A DNA stretch of 64,000 nt from Symsagittifera roscoffensis (GCF_963678635.1 NC_087064.1:74860213-74924212); one strand, 5' to 3'. Positions 45,582 through 55,225 are shown, counted from the first letter of the stretch. Numbers and translations: made by a program. The notes: generated by a model from the sequence alone, not told the origin.

Positions 45582-48500
45582 CAATCGAATGGTGGAACTG
45601 ATGAATCCAGGGAGGATCCCCAATGTGATGATCTTAGTTCGGACGAATGACATCTCCAGAGGTTCAGATGAGCAGGAAGCACTATGGGAGTCAATGATGG
45701 TGTGTTTGTTTACTACCCTATGGCAGAAATTCAATTGCGCGGTACTGACCGTTTGCACTGTGCTAATGAATACGAGAAGCCTGACAGCATCAGGGAGAAG
45801 GCACAACGAGGGAGTCGTCAGGTGGAATAACATCTTGAGGAACCTCGCATGTCGGAACGCCGGAAGAATGATCCTCATGGACATCGAACATGAGTTGAGA
45901 GCTATGGATCAGGCCAGACTGACTACGGACGGCATCCACTTCGACAGTATCGAAGGACAAGCTTGGTTGAATCGAGTAATCCAAGAGCGGTTGGACGAGC
46001 TGGAAGCAGAACTCTTTGACACAGGAGTGCTGAAGGAAGAAGGAATAGTGAGTGACGCGGTGATTACCACCTTTGTGCCTCCTAGCTTGGAAATACGCTT
46101 GGGTATGGTCCCGGCCGTCACGAACTACAGGCAACAAAGCTCCAGCGAACCAGGTCAGAGGACAGACGTACAAGATCGATTGGGAGAAGCGCCGATGAGG
46201 AATACCATCCATCCTAGGAGAAGAATAGGAACTGTCAACCCAACCGAAGAGACAGCCGGCACGTCTAGATCGAACACTAGATCGGACACTAGATCGGAGA
46301 CGACAAGTACCAGTCGAGAGGAGAGACGTCCGAGCAGAGGCTCGTTGATGTGGTCAAGACCCATACCGTCTCCCTGGCATATATACAAAGACGAGCTAAT
46401 GAAGCTGGATCTCCAGAGGGTAAGCTTCATCGAAGATGCGAGGAGGATGCTGAATGGAGCGACGCTATCCGTCAGCAGATTGTACTCGATAACCGGCGTA
46501 GACTGGTTGATAGCCGCTAACTTAAATTTCAGCTCCACGACGGCCTTGAGATTTGCTGACTTAGAGGGACTGCCCTCTAACAACACGATGGGACCAGTGA
46601 ATGCGAGACCATTGCAAGATGTGAGGCTGAATCATGATGAGGGGAATCGTGAAGAGAGACCAGGAAGATTCCTGACGACGAGAGCGCCGATTGGACAACA
46701 CGTGAAGATATTCAGGCAGCTGACGACACCCCCTGGTCATGTGAAGGAAAGAGTATACCCAAAACTAGTGAATCAAGATGGTGATGCCCAAAGATATGGC
46801 GGATTGAAAGCGATAAAGAAAGATGAGACCATCTTCGCCGCCTATGACAAAGCAGAAATGAGGAAGGCCAAGATTATGGTAGTAGCGAGTTCAGAGTTCG
46901 TGCACACCTCCAAGTCTCTGTTTTGGCCGGACGTCATAATGTTGGCAGCGGTCGACCTGGACCTACTGCAATCGATATCTATGGCTATAGGGGTGCAAAG
47001 GCAGACGGATATGAACCCAATTACGATCGTGTTCGCTGGCATCAATGACCATCTACACAGTAGAGGTTTTCTGAGCAGACTCAGAGATCCTACAACGGCA
47101 GAGAACGCTGTATGGCCAGCGATAAAAGATATCCTTGAGTCGATGGGTGAAGTGGTGGATGCGACGAAGGAGGGGTCATTCACTAAAGTGACACTGAGAG
47201 TAGTATTCGCGTTGTATCCGGGATATGCACATCTCCCGGATGGACTGAAATTTGTGTATGCGATTGTGGCCTTACTTTCGGAAGGAAAATATGATGTGAT
47301 CATATCAGCCCCGAATCGCATGATAGAGATGGAGAACCTGAGGCCACTTAAGGCTGAACTGCCTGCAGTGTGGTCAGATATCTCAAACGCGATGAGAGGA
47401 CTCAAGGACCATGCGCTACACATGTTAGTGTTGGACGAGGTGCTGGGGTTGGAACTGTCCAATTTCAGTCGACAGCTCAAACTGAAACCGGGAATAGACG
47501 ACGACCATCGAGTGATCGCGGCGATGTCAAACGACTTATGGTTCCGAGCAATGGAAGTGGCAGGTGAAGACACAAGAAGGAAAAATTCACTAGAGACGAG
47601 AGCTCACTTGGAGGCGATGGTTCTGAGAACCAAGCCGGAAGCCAACCAGTGGCTACACCTGAACCCTAGAGTAGCGGCATTGGGTGCAGATGCTTTTCAG
47701 CAAGGCCCCGTGATGATCACAAAGATACATGCCTACTTGTTGAAGGAGGTGAACCTGGCGGAAAATGCCGGAGAAAAGACCGCTGAATTTGTGAACAGAA
47801 TGTGTCAGATGACTCTGGAAACCTTCTGGACCCAGGAAGTGAAGGGACAGGAGGGCTTTGAACGGACAGACAGCATGTTGGAAGGGTTGGGAGCCGGATG
47901 GACCGCGTCCTTCTTGGCAAGAGTTTATCCGAAAGTCTCGCACTACTTGATAAAAGAATTCCTCCAAGCAGTAGTGGAAGTATCGATAGTGGAACTAATA
48001 GCATTGTTCGTGAAATTTGGAGCAGAGAGTTTCGTGAAGGGACCGGCGATACTGCTCACCGATGGAATCCAGAACCTGCGGCTAGACGGACTTCTGACAT
48101 TGATTGCAATTACCCACGGAAACTTGGGAGGACTGATGAAACTGGCACGTTGTCCAGAGCAGATGAGAGAGAGAGAGAGAGTGAGGAACTTGGATATGAA
48201 GAAATCCACGGACTCGTGGAACAAGATAAGAGACCTGAGACACACTCTTATCCAGTATCTCTTACAACAAAATCGCTTTGGAACGGGAGAAGACGAGACG
48301 ATTGAAAGAGAGGAAGATGTTAGACGACATGTTGGAGGCATGCCGCTGTTAACCGATCTGAGATTGGCTATGAGAATCGATCCCTTGGCGCTGATCAGAG
48401 GAGTCACGGAGTTCGTGACAGTGATCTATGGACCAGCAGTCACGTTTGCGTTCCCTGACGTTAAAGTGGAAGCATATAGGAGGTCGGTGCTGCACCTGAA

Positions 48501-49731
48501 CCTCATATCGGCAGTGGACGGTAGTACACTGAACTGGTGTGAGCAGCACACATTGCGGGAGCTCATGAGTGAAGATCTGTTATTTGCGAAATTATTGGAG
48601 CCAGAGATGACAGTCATCAATTTTGACGATCACTTCCGCGATCGCATGGGAGAAGTAGAAAGAGGACACATCGAAGTGTTTCCAAAGCTTTGCAATCTGA
48701 GACCCTATGATAAAACGAATGGTGAAATAACCAGAGTGCCTCGTCTCACTGCAGCATATCACAAAGTGAGAGAAGAGACGAAGGACTGGGGCGATTACAA
48801 GAAGCTGCCGGAGGCAATCCCTGAATTCCCTCTGATAAGAAGGATGTTGCTCGGAGCAGTCTCCGTGGTACAAACTCCTAGATTGAGAGCATTCGAAACC
48901 AATGAAAGGAGAGTAGGGAATTTCGTGGGAACGATGGATCCATACTTTGTAGGGAGAAATGCCGCTGTGTTACAATACACGCGATTTGCATATACGGATC
49001 AAGCAACGAGAAGGCGAATAAGCAACGCCGCGACTACCAAGGCTGGAAGATTTGATGAGGAATGGAAGGGATTAGGCTTAGCTCCGATGAGGATGAGAGG
49101 CAGGACCGAACTGTCTGAAGCCTCATTAATCCTGACTAGTGTAAAACAGGAGATGAAAGTGGGAGGAATACTGCAGACGAGAACCTTCCTAGCACCCTTC
49201 GGCTGCGAAGAAATCAAAGTGGTCCATGGAGAAGAGGAAGATAGATCGGCCGGTACATTGCTCATACCGAGATTCCCGGAAGAAGCCGACAATGATGAAA
49301 AAGGACCATCGAGCTCGAACAAGGATAAGTCAGAAGGAGATGACGGACAGGGAGGAAGCCGTCAAACCGAAGAACCCATGCAACAAGATCAAGCTGGTGG
49401 GGAAGACGACAGGGCATCGACAGGAGGAACATCCAGCCTGGATTTCAATATCTTCAGTGATCTTGAGAACAATGCAGATACGTTGGAAACCACTGAGCCA
49501 GCGGATGAAGGCATCTCGACACTGGAGCCTCCGTCAGCCTTTATGGAAATGAAACGGAATTTGCCGGAGAGCAGCTCTCCTGGCAATTCAAGAAATAACG
49601 ACCAAAGAATCCTCATGAAATCACCTAGAAGAAGAAGAATAGAGGCCTCAGCCAGAGTACCTTTCTTGGGAACGCTGCCCGAAGAAGAATGGGAAGTACA
49701 TCACCGAGACCACGAGAGTAGGACGGGATGA
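45565..49731 (+). CDS. Large post-integrase protein of element A, SGNH-hydrolase-like N-terminus
   Basis: 1388 residues with no envelope features. Residues 20-150 look like the C-terminal two-thirds of an SGNH/GDSL hydrolase: VMILVRTNDIS (block III, Asn 28), a hydrophobic strand FNCAVLTVCTVL, a helix with NNILRNLA, MILMDIEHEL, and DGIHFDS (block V, Asp 122 and His 125). The Ser-bearing block I is not visible. A Ser/Arg linker (about 190-265) follows. A second possible SGNH-like segment (435-505) has MVVASSEFVHTSKSLFWPD and FAGINDHLHSRG. The remaining 880 residues match no family known to me but are kept in B. The acidic, Gln/Ser-rich end (about 1240-1370) resembles a linker. TGA at 49729; the same frame continues. 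Confidence 0.7.
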   Translation: MTTVRDNRMVELMNPGRIPNVMILVRTNDISRGSDEQEALWESMMVCLFTTLWQKFNCAVLTVCTVLMNTRSLTASGRRHNEGVVRWNNILRNLACRNAGRMILMDIEHELRAMDQARLTTDGIHFDSIEGQAWLNRVIQERLDELEAELFDTGVLKEEGIVSDAVITTFVPPSLEIRLGMVPAVTNYRQQSSSEPGQRTDVQDRLGEAPMRNTIHPRRRIGTVNPTEETAGTSRSNTRSDTRSETTSTSREERRPSRGSLMWSRPIPSPWHIYKDELMKLDLQRVSFIEDARRMLNGATLSVSRLYSITGVDWLIAANLNFSSTTALRFADLEGLPSNNTMGPVNARPLQDVRLNHDEGNREERPGRFLTTRAPIGQHVKIFRQLTTPPGHVKERVYPKLVNQDGDAQRYGGLKAIKKDETIFAAYDKAEMRKAKIMVVASSEFVHTSKSLFWPDVIMLAAVDLDLLQSISMAIGVQRQTDMNPITIVFAGINDHLHSRGFLSRLRDPTTAENAVWPAIKDILESMGEVVDATKEGSFTKVTLRVVFALYPGYAHLPDGLKFVYAIVALLSEGKYDVIISAPNRMIEMENLRPLKAELPAVWSDISNAMRGLKDHALHMLVLDEVLGLELSNFSRQLKLKPGIDDDHRVIAAMSNDLWFRAMEVAGEDTRRKNSLETRAHLEAMVLRTKPEANQWLHLNPRVAALGADAFQQGPVMITKIHAYLLKEVNLAENAGEKTAEFVNRMCQMTLETFWTQEVKGQEGFERTDSMLEGLGAGWTASFLARVYPKVSHYLIKEFLQAVVEVSIVELIALFVKFGAESFVKGPAILLTDGIQNLRLDGLLTLIAITHGNLGGLMKLARCPEQMRERERVRNLDMKKSTDSWNKIRDLRHTLIQYLLQQNRFGTGEDETIEREEDVRRHVGGMPLLTDLRLAMRIDPLALIRGVTEFVTVIYGPAVTFAFPDVKVEAYRRSVLHLNLISAVDGSTLNWCEQHTLRELMSEDLLFAKLLEPEMTVINFDDHFRDRMGEVERGHIEVFPKLCNLRPYDKTNGEITRVPRLTAAYHKVREETKDWGDYKKLPEAIPEFPLIRRMLLGAVSVVQTPRLRAFETNERRVGNFVGTMDPYFVGRNAAVLQYTRFAYTDQATRRRISNAATTKAGRFDEEWKGLGLAPMRMRGRTELSEASLILTSVKQEMKVGGILQTRTFLAPFGCEEIKVVHGEEEDRSAGTLLIPRFPEEADNDEKGPSSSNKDKSEGDDGQGGSRQTEEPMQQDQAGGEDDRASTGGTSSLDFNIFSDLENNADTLETTEPADEGISTLEPPSAFMEMKRNLPESSSPGNSRNNDQRILMKSPRRRRIEASARVPFLGTLPEEEWEVHHRDHESRTG

Positions 49732-49734
49732 AAA

Positions 49735-50643
49735 TTGGACAGAGTGGCGTTTATGGAAGAAGTCTGGACCGTGATTCAAAGCTATGGGACCCAGTCCATT
49801 CTGAAAACGGGTCTCAACCAACCCTTGGTGAGGGAAGTCCTTGACAAGCTTGATGATTGTGAAGGGAGACTGAGTGAGTTGTTGATCGACTCGGCCACTG
49901 AGGAAAGTGAAGCAAATTCTCCCATCAAGATGACACCGCAGGACGATAAAGGAGAGGTGGTGTATCTGTCAAGAACCAGGAGAGGGACGATGCGATCAAA
50001 ATTGGTGATTGATAAAATCAATGCGATGAAAATGAAGTTGGGCAGCAGAGTGATACCGAGGAGAGTCGGAAAGACGAAGGTGGATTCGGAGATATCGATG
50101 AAAGCTGTTAACTCAGCGAAAAGGAAACGAGTCGAGGAAGTCATGGATTTGGGGAAAGGTGATTATCAACTGCCTGGCACAGATAAAATGTTAACTGATG
50201 TAGCGATGGTGCCACCCATTCTCATGGCGGGGATAAAGTCAACAGGTTATAAATCCAAAAGGAGTGACCGCACTCTGACTGGAGCAACCTTAGAAATGGA
50301 GATACTCAGCCAATGTGGAGAGAGCAAAATGAAAGACTTGAAGCCATCTCCCATGAATCACGGAAAGGGAAGTGTCGCAGGACAACTAATACCAGTGGAA
50401 TATAACCGACTAACAGTGTCGGAGACTGTGTCGATAGATGAACCCACCGGTGGATACATGGAGATGATGGAATACCGAAACTCGGCTAGAGGGTATGTGA
50501 TGGCCCTGGAAGACGAAAAAGCCATGGAGGGTTATCTGGAAACGATGTTGCAAGGCACCACCCTCAAGCAGAAGGCGTACGGGACTTTAGCGTCGTCCGA
50601 CATACAGGCAGAAACGATGGAGCAGTTGGTGAGCCTTCCATGA
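49735..50643 (+). CDS. 302-residue continuation of the post-integrase frame (element A)
   Basis: Lies in the same frame as the 1388-residue ORF, after one TGA, and in the same frame as the next ORF, after another TGA. The start is not fixed. The N-terminal 60 residues are helical (LVREVLDKLDDCEGRLSELL). Lys/Arg-rich segments follow (AVNSAKRKRVEEVMDLGK). No known domain. B carries a loosely similar segment at 24091-24486. It is probably an inner part of one very long protein. Confidence 0.55.
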   Translation: MDRVAFMEEVWTVIQSYGTQSILKTGLNQPLVREVLDKLDDCEGRLSELLIDSATEESEANSPIKMTPQDDKGEVVYLSRTRRGTMRSKLVIDKINAMKMKLGSRVIPRRVGKTKVDSEISMKAVNSAKRKRVEEVMDLGKGDYQLPGTDKMLTDVAMVPPILMAGIKSTGYKSKRSDRTLTGATLEMEILSQCGESKMKDLKPSPMNHGKGSVAGQLIPVEYNRLTVSETVSIDEPTGGYMEMMEYRNSARGYVMALEDEKAMEGYLETMLQGTTLKQKAYGTLASSDIQAETMEQLVSLP

Positions 50644-50649
50644 AAAGCA

Positions 50650-53232
50650 GTGGTATTAAGGTATTTCGAAGAAGAAATGAGGACTACGCCAAAAATACAT
50701 GCTTTCGTGGCAGTACCTTACGTAAGAACAGAGTTACAACTCAGGTTCGCCTGGTGCATGATGGGACTGACTCGCGAAGAAAATGATTCAGAAGAAAGGA
50801 AGAGTTCAAAAGAGGAGAAGGTTTTCCTTATGACGAACCTGAGGGATCTGATATTCCAAGAGGGAGCAGCAGTAGCGTGTGCGAAGCGGAGAGACGCTCT
50901 CTGTTTCATTCGATTTCTGATAGAGCAGATTTCAGTACCTGCATTGAACACTTGTGTTAAGATGTTGAGGGAAGGCGATGAGCGAGCGAAAGCCTTATTC
51001 TCGCTAGCACTGCAGGATATGCAGCAAAGTAAACCGATGAGGGTGAACATGAAAGAACCCGAGGAATTAGAACCCATGAGAAAGATAGACGAAATCAGGA
51101 GATTCTCAAACAAGGAGCTGAGGTTCGCTAAAGAATCTATGGGGGCATTGCCGAAATCCAGTGAATACTGTGGATCGATCAAGAAGAAATCGTATAGCTA
51201 CGTATCCGGGATCATAGGGATAGCGTACAACCCTTTCCTGAGTGAAGACATACGCAATTGCTTCTTCGATTACGAGCAGGCGGTGTTGCTAAGATTCTGG
51301 ACGTCCAGAATTGTAACGATTAAGAGCGTTAACAATCCACAGGCCAGATTGGGACTGGTCTTGGAAGAAGAGGTGACTGCACCTTCAGTACCAAAATCCG
51401 ACAAAAGAGTGGAGTTTGGGTTGGGATTCTCAGATGAATTCCTGAGAACGAGCTTGATGGCAGTGTGGGAATTGATGAGGCTATCATGGTGTCCTAGTCT
51501 CAACGCTGACTCGATATTGCGATCGACACAAGACGTGCAGAGGGAACTGAATGCAGACTGTAACCTGCGTGACCTCAACATCATATATAATGTGATGATA
51601 ACGGCCTCTAAGAGCAACGGAGAAGATAAAGTGCAGTTGCCTGGCTGGGGACCAGAAGACTGGGTCAAACCTGGTAGCTGTCTGGCGGAAGTCTGTGGAC
51701 TGGAGGGTCACGTTTGTGGAGGTCTGGACTGTGTGAAGAACCTGGAGAAACAACACAAGCAATTGACGGTATTGTTTGGAAACGTAGTGATGAAAGCAAG
51801 AACAGAAACGGAACTGATAGCAGATTGCCATGGAGGAACCGAGGTGAATCTAGTGACTGCACTAGGATTCTACAGCATATTTGGTTCTTTCAAGTCACTA
51901 TTGAATCTAGAACAGAAACATGAGATGGTCACAGCCATCAGTGTAGAAGTATTCCCAGGACTTCTGCAGACTGAGCAGAAATACATAGGAAAATGGAGGG
52001 AAGCAATCGAGACGGAAATGAACATTAGACACAGTGAGACTTATTGTAGACCATCAGGAGCACGATATTTGGTGGGTTCAACATTGGCTCCAATGTGCAA
52101 GAGCAGATACCCTGTACATTTCGTGGCTGTGGACGTAAAGAGTACGAGATCGATCGTGGATCAAGCCTTCTCAGTGCCGAAGTGTGTGAGACTGGCGAGA
52201 ATGTCCGAGAAGTCTTACGAGTTGCTATGTAAGATGTTCTCAGCAGTTCCAGAGAGAACCAAGGAAGAATTGGAGTCAATACTAGGAAAGAAGTTCATGG
52301 GATATGTGAGCGGGAACTTCAGTGACTTTGAGAGACAGAAACAGAGAGGATCAACTGTCACAGATTACAATGCAGTAGATGAGAATGATGAAGTCCGCCG
52401 AGTGATGATGGAAGTGGAACCCTTACTGGAAGCTTCGGGAAAACGTAATTGGAGGAGCATCATGTTGACACATGACGAGTTTCCTTGCCACTGCTTGCTG
52501 CAGACCTGGTGGTATCCCAAGCGTAGTAATCTGATGTTGATCTGGGACTCTGGAGAGCTGCTCTCCATGGGTTTACCAGATTCATCACAGCCCATAACAA
52601 TAGTGATAGTGGGAGTTATGATGGCGATACGATGGCTGGAAGCTCATGTGAGAGAAAATAATAGACAGGAGGCACCGACGAAAGAACAGTTGCGGAAATT
52701 AGATTGTCTAAAAGATTTAGATCTTTTTGAGACAATGTGCAAAATTCTTAACATTCCGATGGAACTGAAGAAGATATGGGCAAGAAAACGATTGATGCCA
52801 TGGTTCAGAGCTAACATGACTGCATGGCTGTACGAATATGCGAAAAAGCATATGTCGAAGCACGGCAGGGTGTACAGTGAATATCAGCTGGACATTGGAG
52901 CAGGAGCTTTCAAGCGAGCTCTCGTGACTCATCGGAATGCAGTGACCACCGCTGTGAAAAGAATTTCCAGGACAAGTGAACGTAGTGGAAAGGAGAAGGC
53001 AGAGATGTTAAAGGAAGATTTGGAGAGAAATGTGACGTTGTGTCTCCACAACAGCTTCTGCAGGAACAGAGAATCTAACGTGGATTCCCTACCTTGTTGC
53101 AAACAGAGGGTAGAAGAGGAGAAGTGTTGGAGGACGGCTTCCAGCAGCGTCAGGATAGCTAACGACGTGTTGCAGGATACGGAGACTGAGAGTGCAGAGT
53201 CAGTATCACAGGAGGAAGAAATGGAACATTGA
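50650..53232 (+). CDS. 860-residue C-terminal protein of element A, unknown family with Cys/His motif
   Basis: Continues the frame after TGA 50641. No signal peptide or membrane segment was seen. A likely zinc-binding motif lies at residues 344-361: GSCLAEVCGLEGHVCGGLDC, spacing C-X4-C-X4-H-X-C-X4-C, kept in B. Other conserved blocks are SGIIGIAYNPFLS, VNLVTALGFYS, QAFSVPKCVRLARMS, SDFERQ, THDEFPCHCLLQTWWYP (Cys/His cluster near residue 615), IWDSGELLSMGLPDSSQP, and LHNSFCRNRESN near the end. It stops at TGA 53230, about 820 bases before the 3' LTR. The product is clearly maintained as a protein between A and B, but its role is unknown. Confidence 0.65.
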   Translation: MVLRYFEEEMRTTPKIHAFVAVPYVRTELQLRFAWCMMGLTREENDSEERKSSKEEKVFLMTNLRDLIFQEGAAVACAKRRDALCFIRFLIEQISVPALNTCVKMLREGDERAKALFSLALQDMQQSKPMRVNMKEPEELEPMRKIDEIRRFSNKELRFAKESMGALPKSSEYCGSIKKKSYSYVSGIIGIAYNPFLSEDIRNCFFDYEQAVLLRFWTSRIVTIKSVNNPQARLGLVLEEEVTAPSVPKSDKRVEFGLGFSDEFLRTSLMAVWELMRLSWCPSLNADSILRSTQDVQRELNADCNLRDLNIIYNVMITASKSNGEDKVQLPGWGPEDWVKPGSCLAEVCGLEGHVCGGLDCVKNLEKQHKQLTVLFGNVVMKARTETELIADCHGGTEVNLVTALGFYSIFGSFKSLLNLEQKHEMVTAISVEVFPGLLQTEQKYIGKWREAIETEMNIRHSETYCRPSGARYLVGSTLAPMCKSRYPVHFVAVDVKSTRSIVDQAFSVPKCVRLARMSEKSYELLCKMFSAVPERTKEELESILGKKFMGYVSGNFSDFERQKQRGSTVTDYNAVDENDEVRRVMMEVEPLLEASGKRNWRSIMLTHDEFPCHCLLQTWWYPKRSNLMLIWDSGELLSMGLPDSSQPITIVIVGVMMAIRWLEAHVRENNRQEAPTKEQLRKLDCLKDLDLFETMCKILNIPMELKKIWARKRLMPWFRANMTAWLYEYAKKHMSKHGRVYSEYQLDIGAGAFKRALVTHRNAVTTAVKRISRTSERSGKEKAEMLKEDLERNVTLCLHNSFCRNRESNVDSLPCCKQRVEEEKCWRTASSSVRIANDVLQDTETESAESVSQEEEMEH

Positions 53233-54040
53233 CGAATGACCGAAAAACAAGATGCAAAAAGAGACGAAATTAGAAGAATTTAGAAGTTTTAGACCTTCTA
53301 AACGACGAAAAAAGAAGAAAACAAAGGAGTGATGAAGGAAAAGTTAAAACTCAGAATTGTTTTATGTGTGTGAAAAAACTCAAGTGAGAAACCAAGCAAC
53401 CAAGTTGTAATTGAAAACTGAAACATTTAGTTGAGTTTGAAAATGTTGCATTTATAAATTTGCATTTTGATTTTAGTTGAGTGGCTTTAGAGACACTCAC
53501 TTACTATTTATTTATAAAGGCTTAAGTAAAGGAGTATATTTAAATATTCCAGCCTACATGACTGTTTTTAATCAGCTAGGAGAACTGATCACTTTGTGGT
53601 GACGTGGAAGGCTTGGGTAATCTCTCGAAGAGGGAGATTGTTTCATTGTTCTTTCTAACCACAGAGTTTCTTAGTTTTAATATTCAGGACAATAACAAGC
53701 AAGATTTCCGAAGGGAAGGAGCATAGTAGGATAATTTTAGCTTGTTGGTTGGCAGGACTGTCCTGCAAACCAACACCTTTTAATTCTAAGAGAAAAAGTT
53801 TTAATCGGGACATTGACATTGGGTGTCAGAAAATATGTTTTATCTTAGGTCATATTCTCAATGTGCAGATTAATGAAAGAGTTTGAAGGCTATAGTGATG
53901 TGGTATGATGCCAATTATAATCTGCAGTGAGTCGATGTGACGTGGATAAAAGTAATTTCGTGCATTTTGTAAATTCTGTTCGATGACACTGTATCTATTT
54001 TACGAACATTGCGTGATTCAATGAGGACATTGACCGGACT
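53233..54040 (+). other. 3' untranslated tail of element A
   Basis: AT-rich and non-coding, without long frames. It corresponds in position to the tails of B (26540-26860, 29020-29380, 30480-30875) but shares little text with them apart from the polypurine end. Confidence 0.6.
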
Positions 54041-54051
54041 GTCCGGGGAGT
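54041..54051 (+). promoter_or_regulatory. Polypurine tract of element A
   Basis: GTCCGGGGAGT ends one base before the 3' LTR, the same placement as in B. The purine core is GGGGAG. Confidence 0.75.
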
Positions 54052-54052
54052 G

Positions 54053-54979
54053 TGTGACATTCGACCAGAATGTGCCAAAATGCAATCTCTGCAGATTTCG
54101 AAATTTTAGCAGTGAACCTTCCGAGTTAATGATTTTGAAGGATTAACGACGTTATTCGGATGATTAGCAGAACGGTGAAGGTCAAGATATTCCCGTATTT
54201 TAAAATTTTAAATTTTCGAAGTGATGACGTAACATTTCTGAGAAACGTCAGAAACGGCCATTTTGGCAGAAAAGCTAAAAGGAAACAGAACAATATTAAT
54301 AGCGATTGCGAGAAGAACGGAAATTGTGGTCAAGAAACGACAACAAATCAAGGAGTTGACAGAGAACGTTCCGAGTTGCAACTATTGTGTCGCTACAATA
54401 GTTGCAAGGCCGTTGCGAACAACGGTGAAGGGTGGAAGACAGCCTTCCGGATTACGGAAAAGTCAAGTTTAACGTGCTTGATTCAGTGGATTCAAGAATC
54501 CGGAAGGGTTTCGGGACTGAAACTTTTATCCTTTTATATAAATTTTTAGCTTCCTGTCATGTCCTGAGTTGAATTTAATTAACAACTAGATTCATTTTGA
54601 TAAGGATGAGAAGCTAGGAGTTGGGGGAAAAGGTTGATCCATCTTCGATGGAGATGATGATTTTTATCTACTTAACAAAAACAATAGTAATACAGTAAAT
54701 AGTAGTAACCCTGTTTTTAGGAGTGACCTCGTGGTCTGGGGATACTGAGACCCAGCCATGAGCTCACTATTTCTGCATGTAATCCACTTAATTTGAGTGT
54801 TTTGACCGAAGCCGAAAGCAGTAACGTTTTTGTCGACCCGATGTTGGAAAAGACCACCGAAAAGTACTGGCTTGGTAGAGACAATGAAAAGCATGTAAAG
54901 CTCTGTTTAGACGTTATCCAGTCGTCTTAGGACTTAGTTTTATTTTCCGTCGATATGTATCTTCCGGGCGAATGTTACA
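54053..54979 (+). repeat. 3' LTR of element A
   Basis: 927 bp, TGTGACATTCGACC...GAATGTTACA. Alignment with the 5' LTR by eye gives scattered substitutions and a few one-base indels (roughly 3%). It is followed directly by AAAA, matching the bases before the 5' LTR. Confidence 0.92.
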
Positions 54980-55055
54980 AAAATACTTTTGTCCCCAAAA
55001 TCGAGATTAAACTTCTAATTCAAGGTCAAACTTCCAAATATGACCAACTGGCACA
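54980..55055 (-). repeat. LTR D, terminal part (split by element A)
   Basis: On the minus strand this starts TGTGCCAGTTGGTCATATTTGG at 55055, the canonical family LTR end. It runs to the insertion point of A and resumes at 31772. It dates D before A. Confidence 0.85.
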
Positions 55056-55159
55056 GAACTTCTTCGATACGAAGTACCAGCAACATGACACAGAAACTTG
55101 GAAGATATGAAGTGCAGTCAGCTTTAACTTAATTGGGATAACAACCCTGTGGCCTTGAG

Positions 55160-55225
55160 CCGAAACCATATTAATAATCATAATCATAATAATCATAATA
55201 GTAATAGTAATAGTAATATTGAAGA
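55160..55225. repeat. AAT/AATCAT-type microsatellite
   Basis: Short runs of AATCAT and AGTAAT units. A similar AT-rich microsatellite (AATAGTAATAATAATAAT) lies at 57563-57625, so the two bracket the Penelope-like element. Confidence 0.7.

Larger units (their letters stand above)
31773..54979 (+). mobile_element. Element A: giant (23.2 kb) Ty3/gypsy-type LTR retrotransposon with a macrodomain/SGNH tail
   Basis: Complete from LTR to LTR. The order is 5' LTR, primer-binding site, 3-kb leader, gag (N-terminal, capsid, two zinc knuckles), protease, RT, RNase H, integrase, acidic linker, macrodomain (truncated), SGNH-like domain, long unrecognised coding region, polypurine tract and 3' LTR. It is flanked by AAAA on both sides. 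The LTRs differ at roughly 30 positions by eye (about 3%), so insertion is not very recent. Breaks include stops in gag at 36183, 37000, 37927 and 39211, a one-base loss at about 41465, a 37-nt loss in integrase, and TGA codons at 49729 and 50641. The stretch 34900-35657 and the tail 53233-54040 hold no gene. Confidence 0.9.

Noticed and set aside
43945-53232. Envelope protein after integrase, as in gypsy-type errantiviruses
   Set aside because: No signal peptide, membrane anchor or furin-like site is visible; instead macrodomain and SGNH-like domains are seen.
35658-53232. Alternative genetic code (stops read as amino acids)
   Set aside because: All three stop codons interrupt frames at scattered places, and comparison with B explains several as mutations (TGA for CGG, TAA for GAA). 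The host exons use no internal stops.
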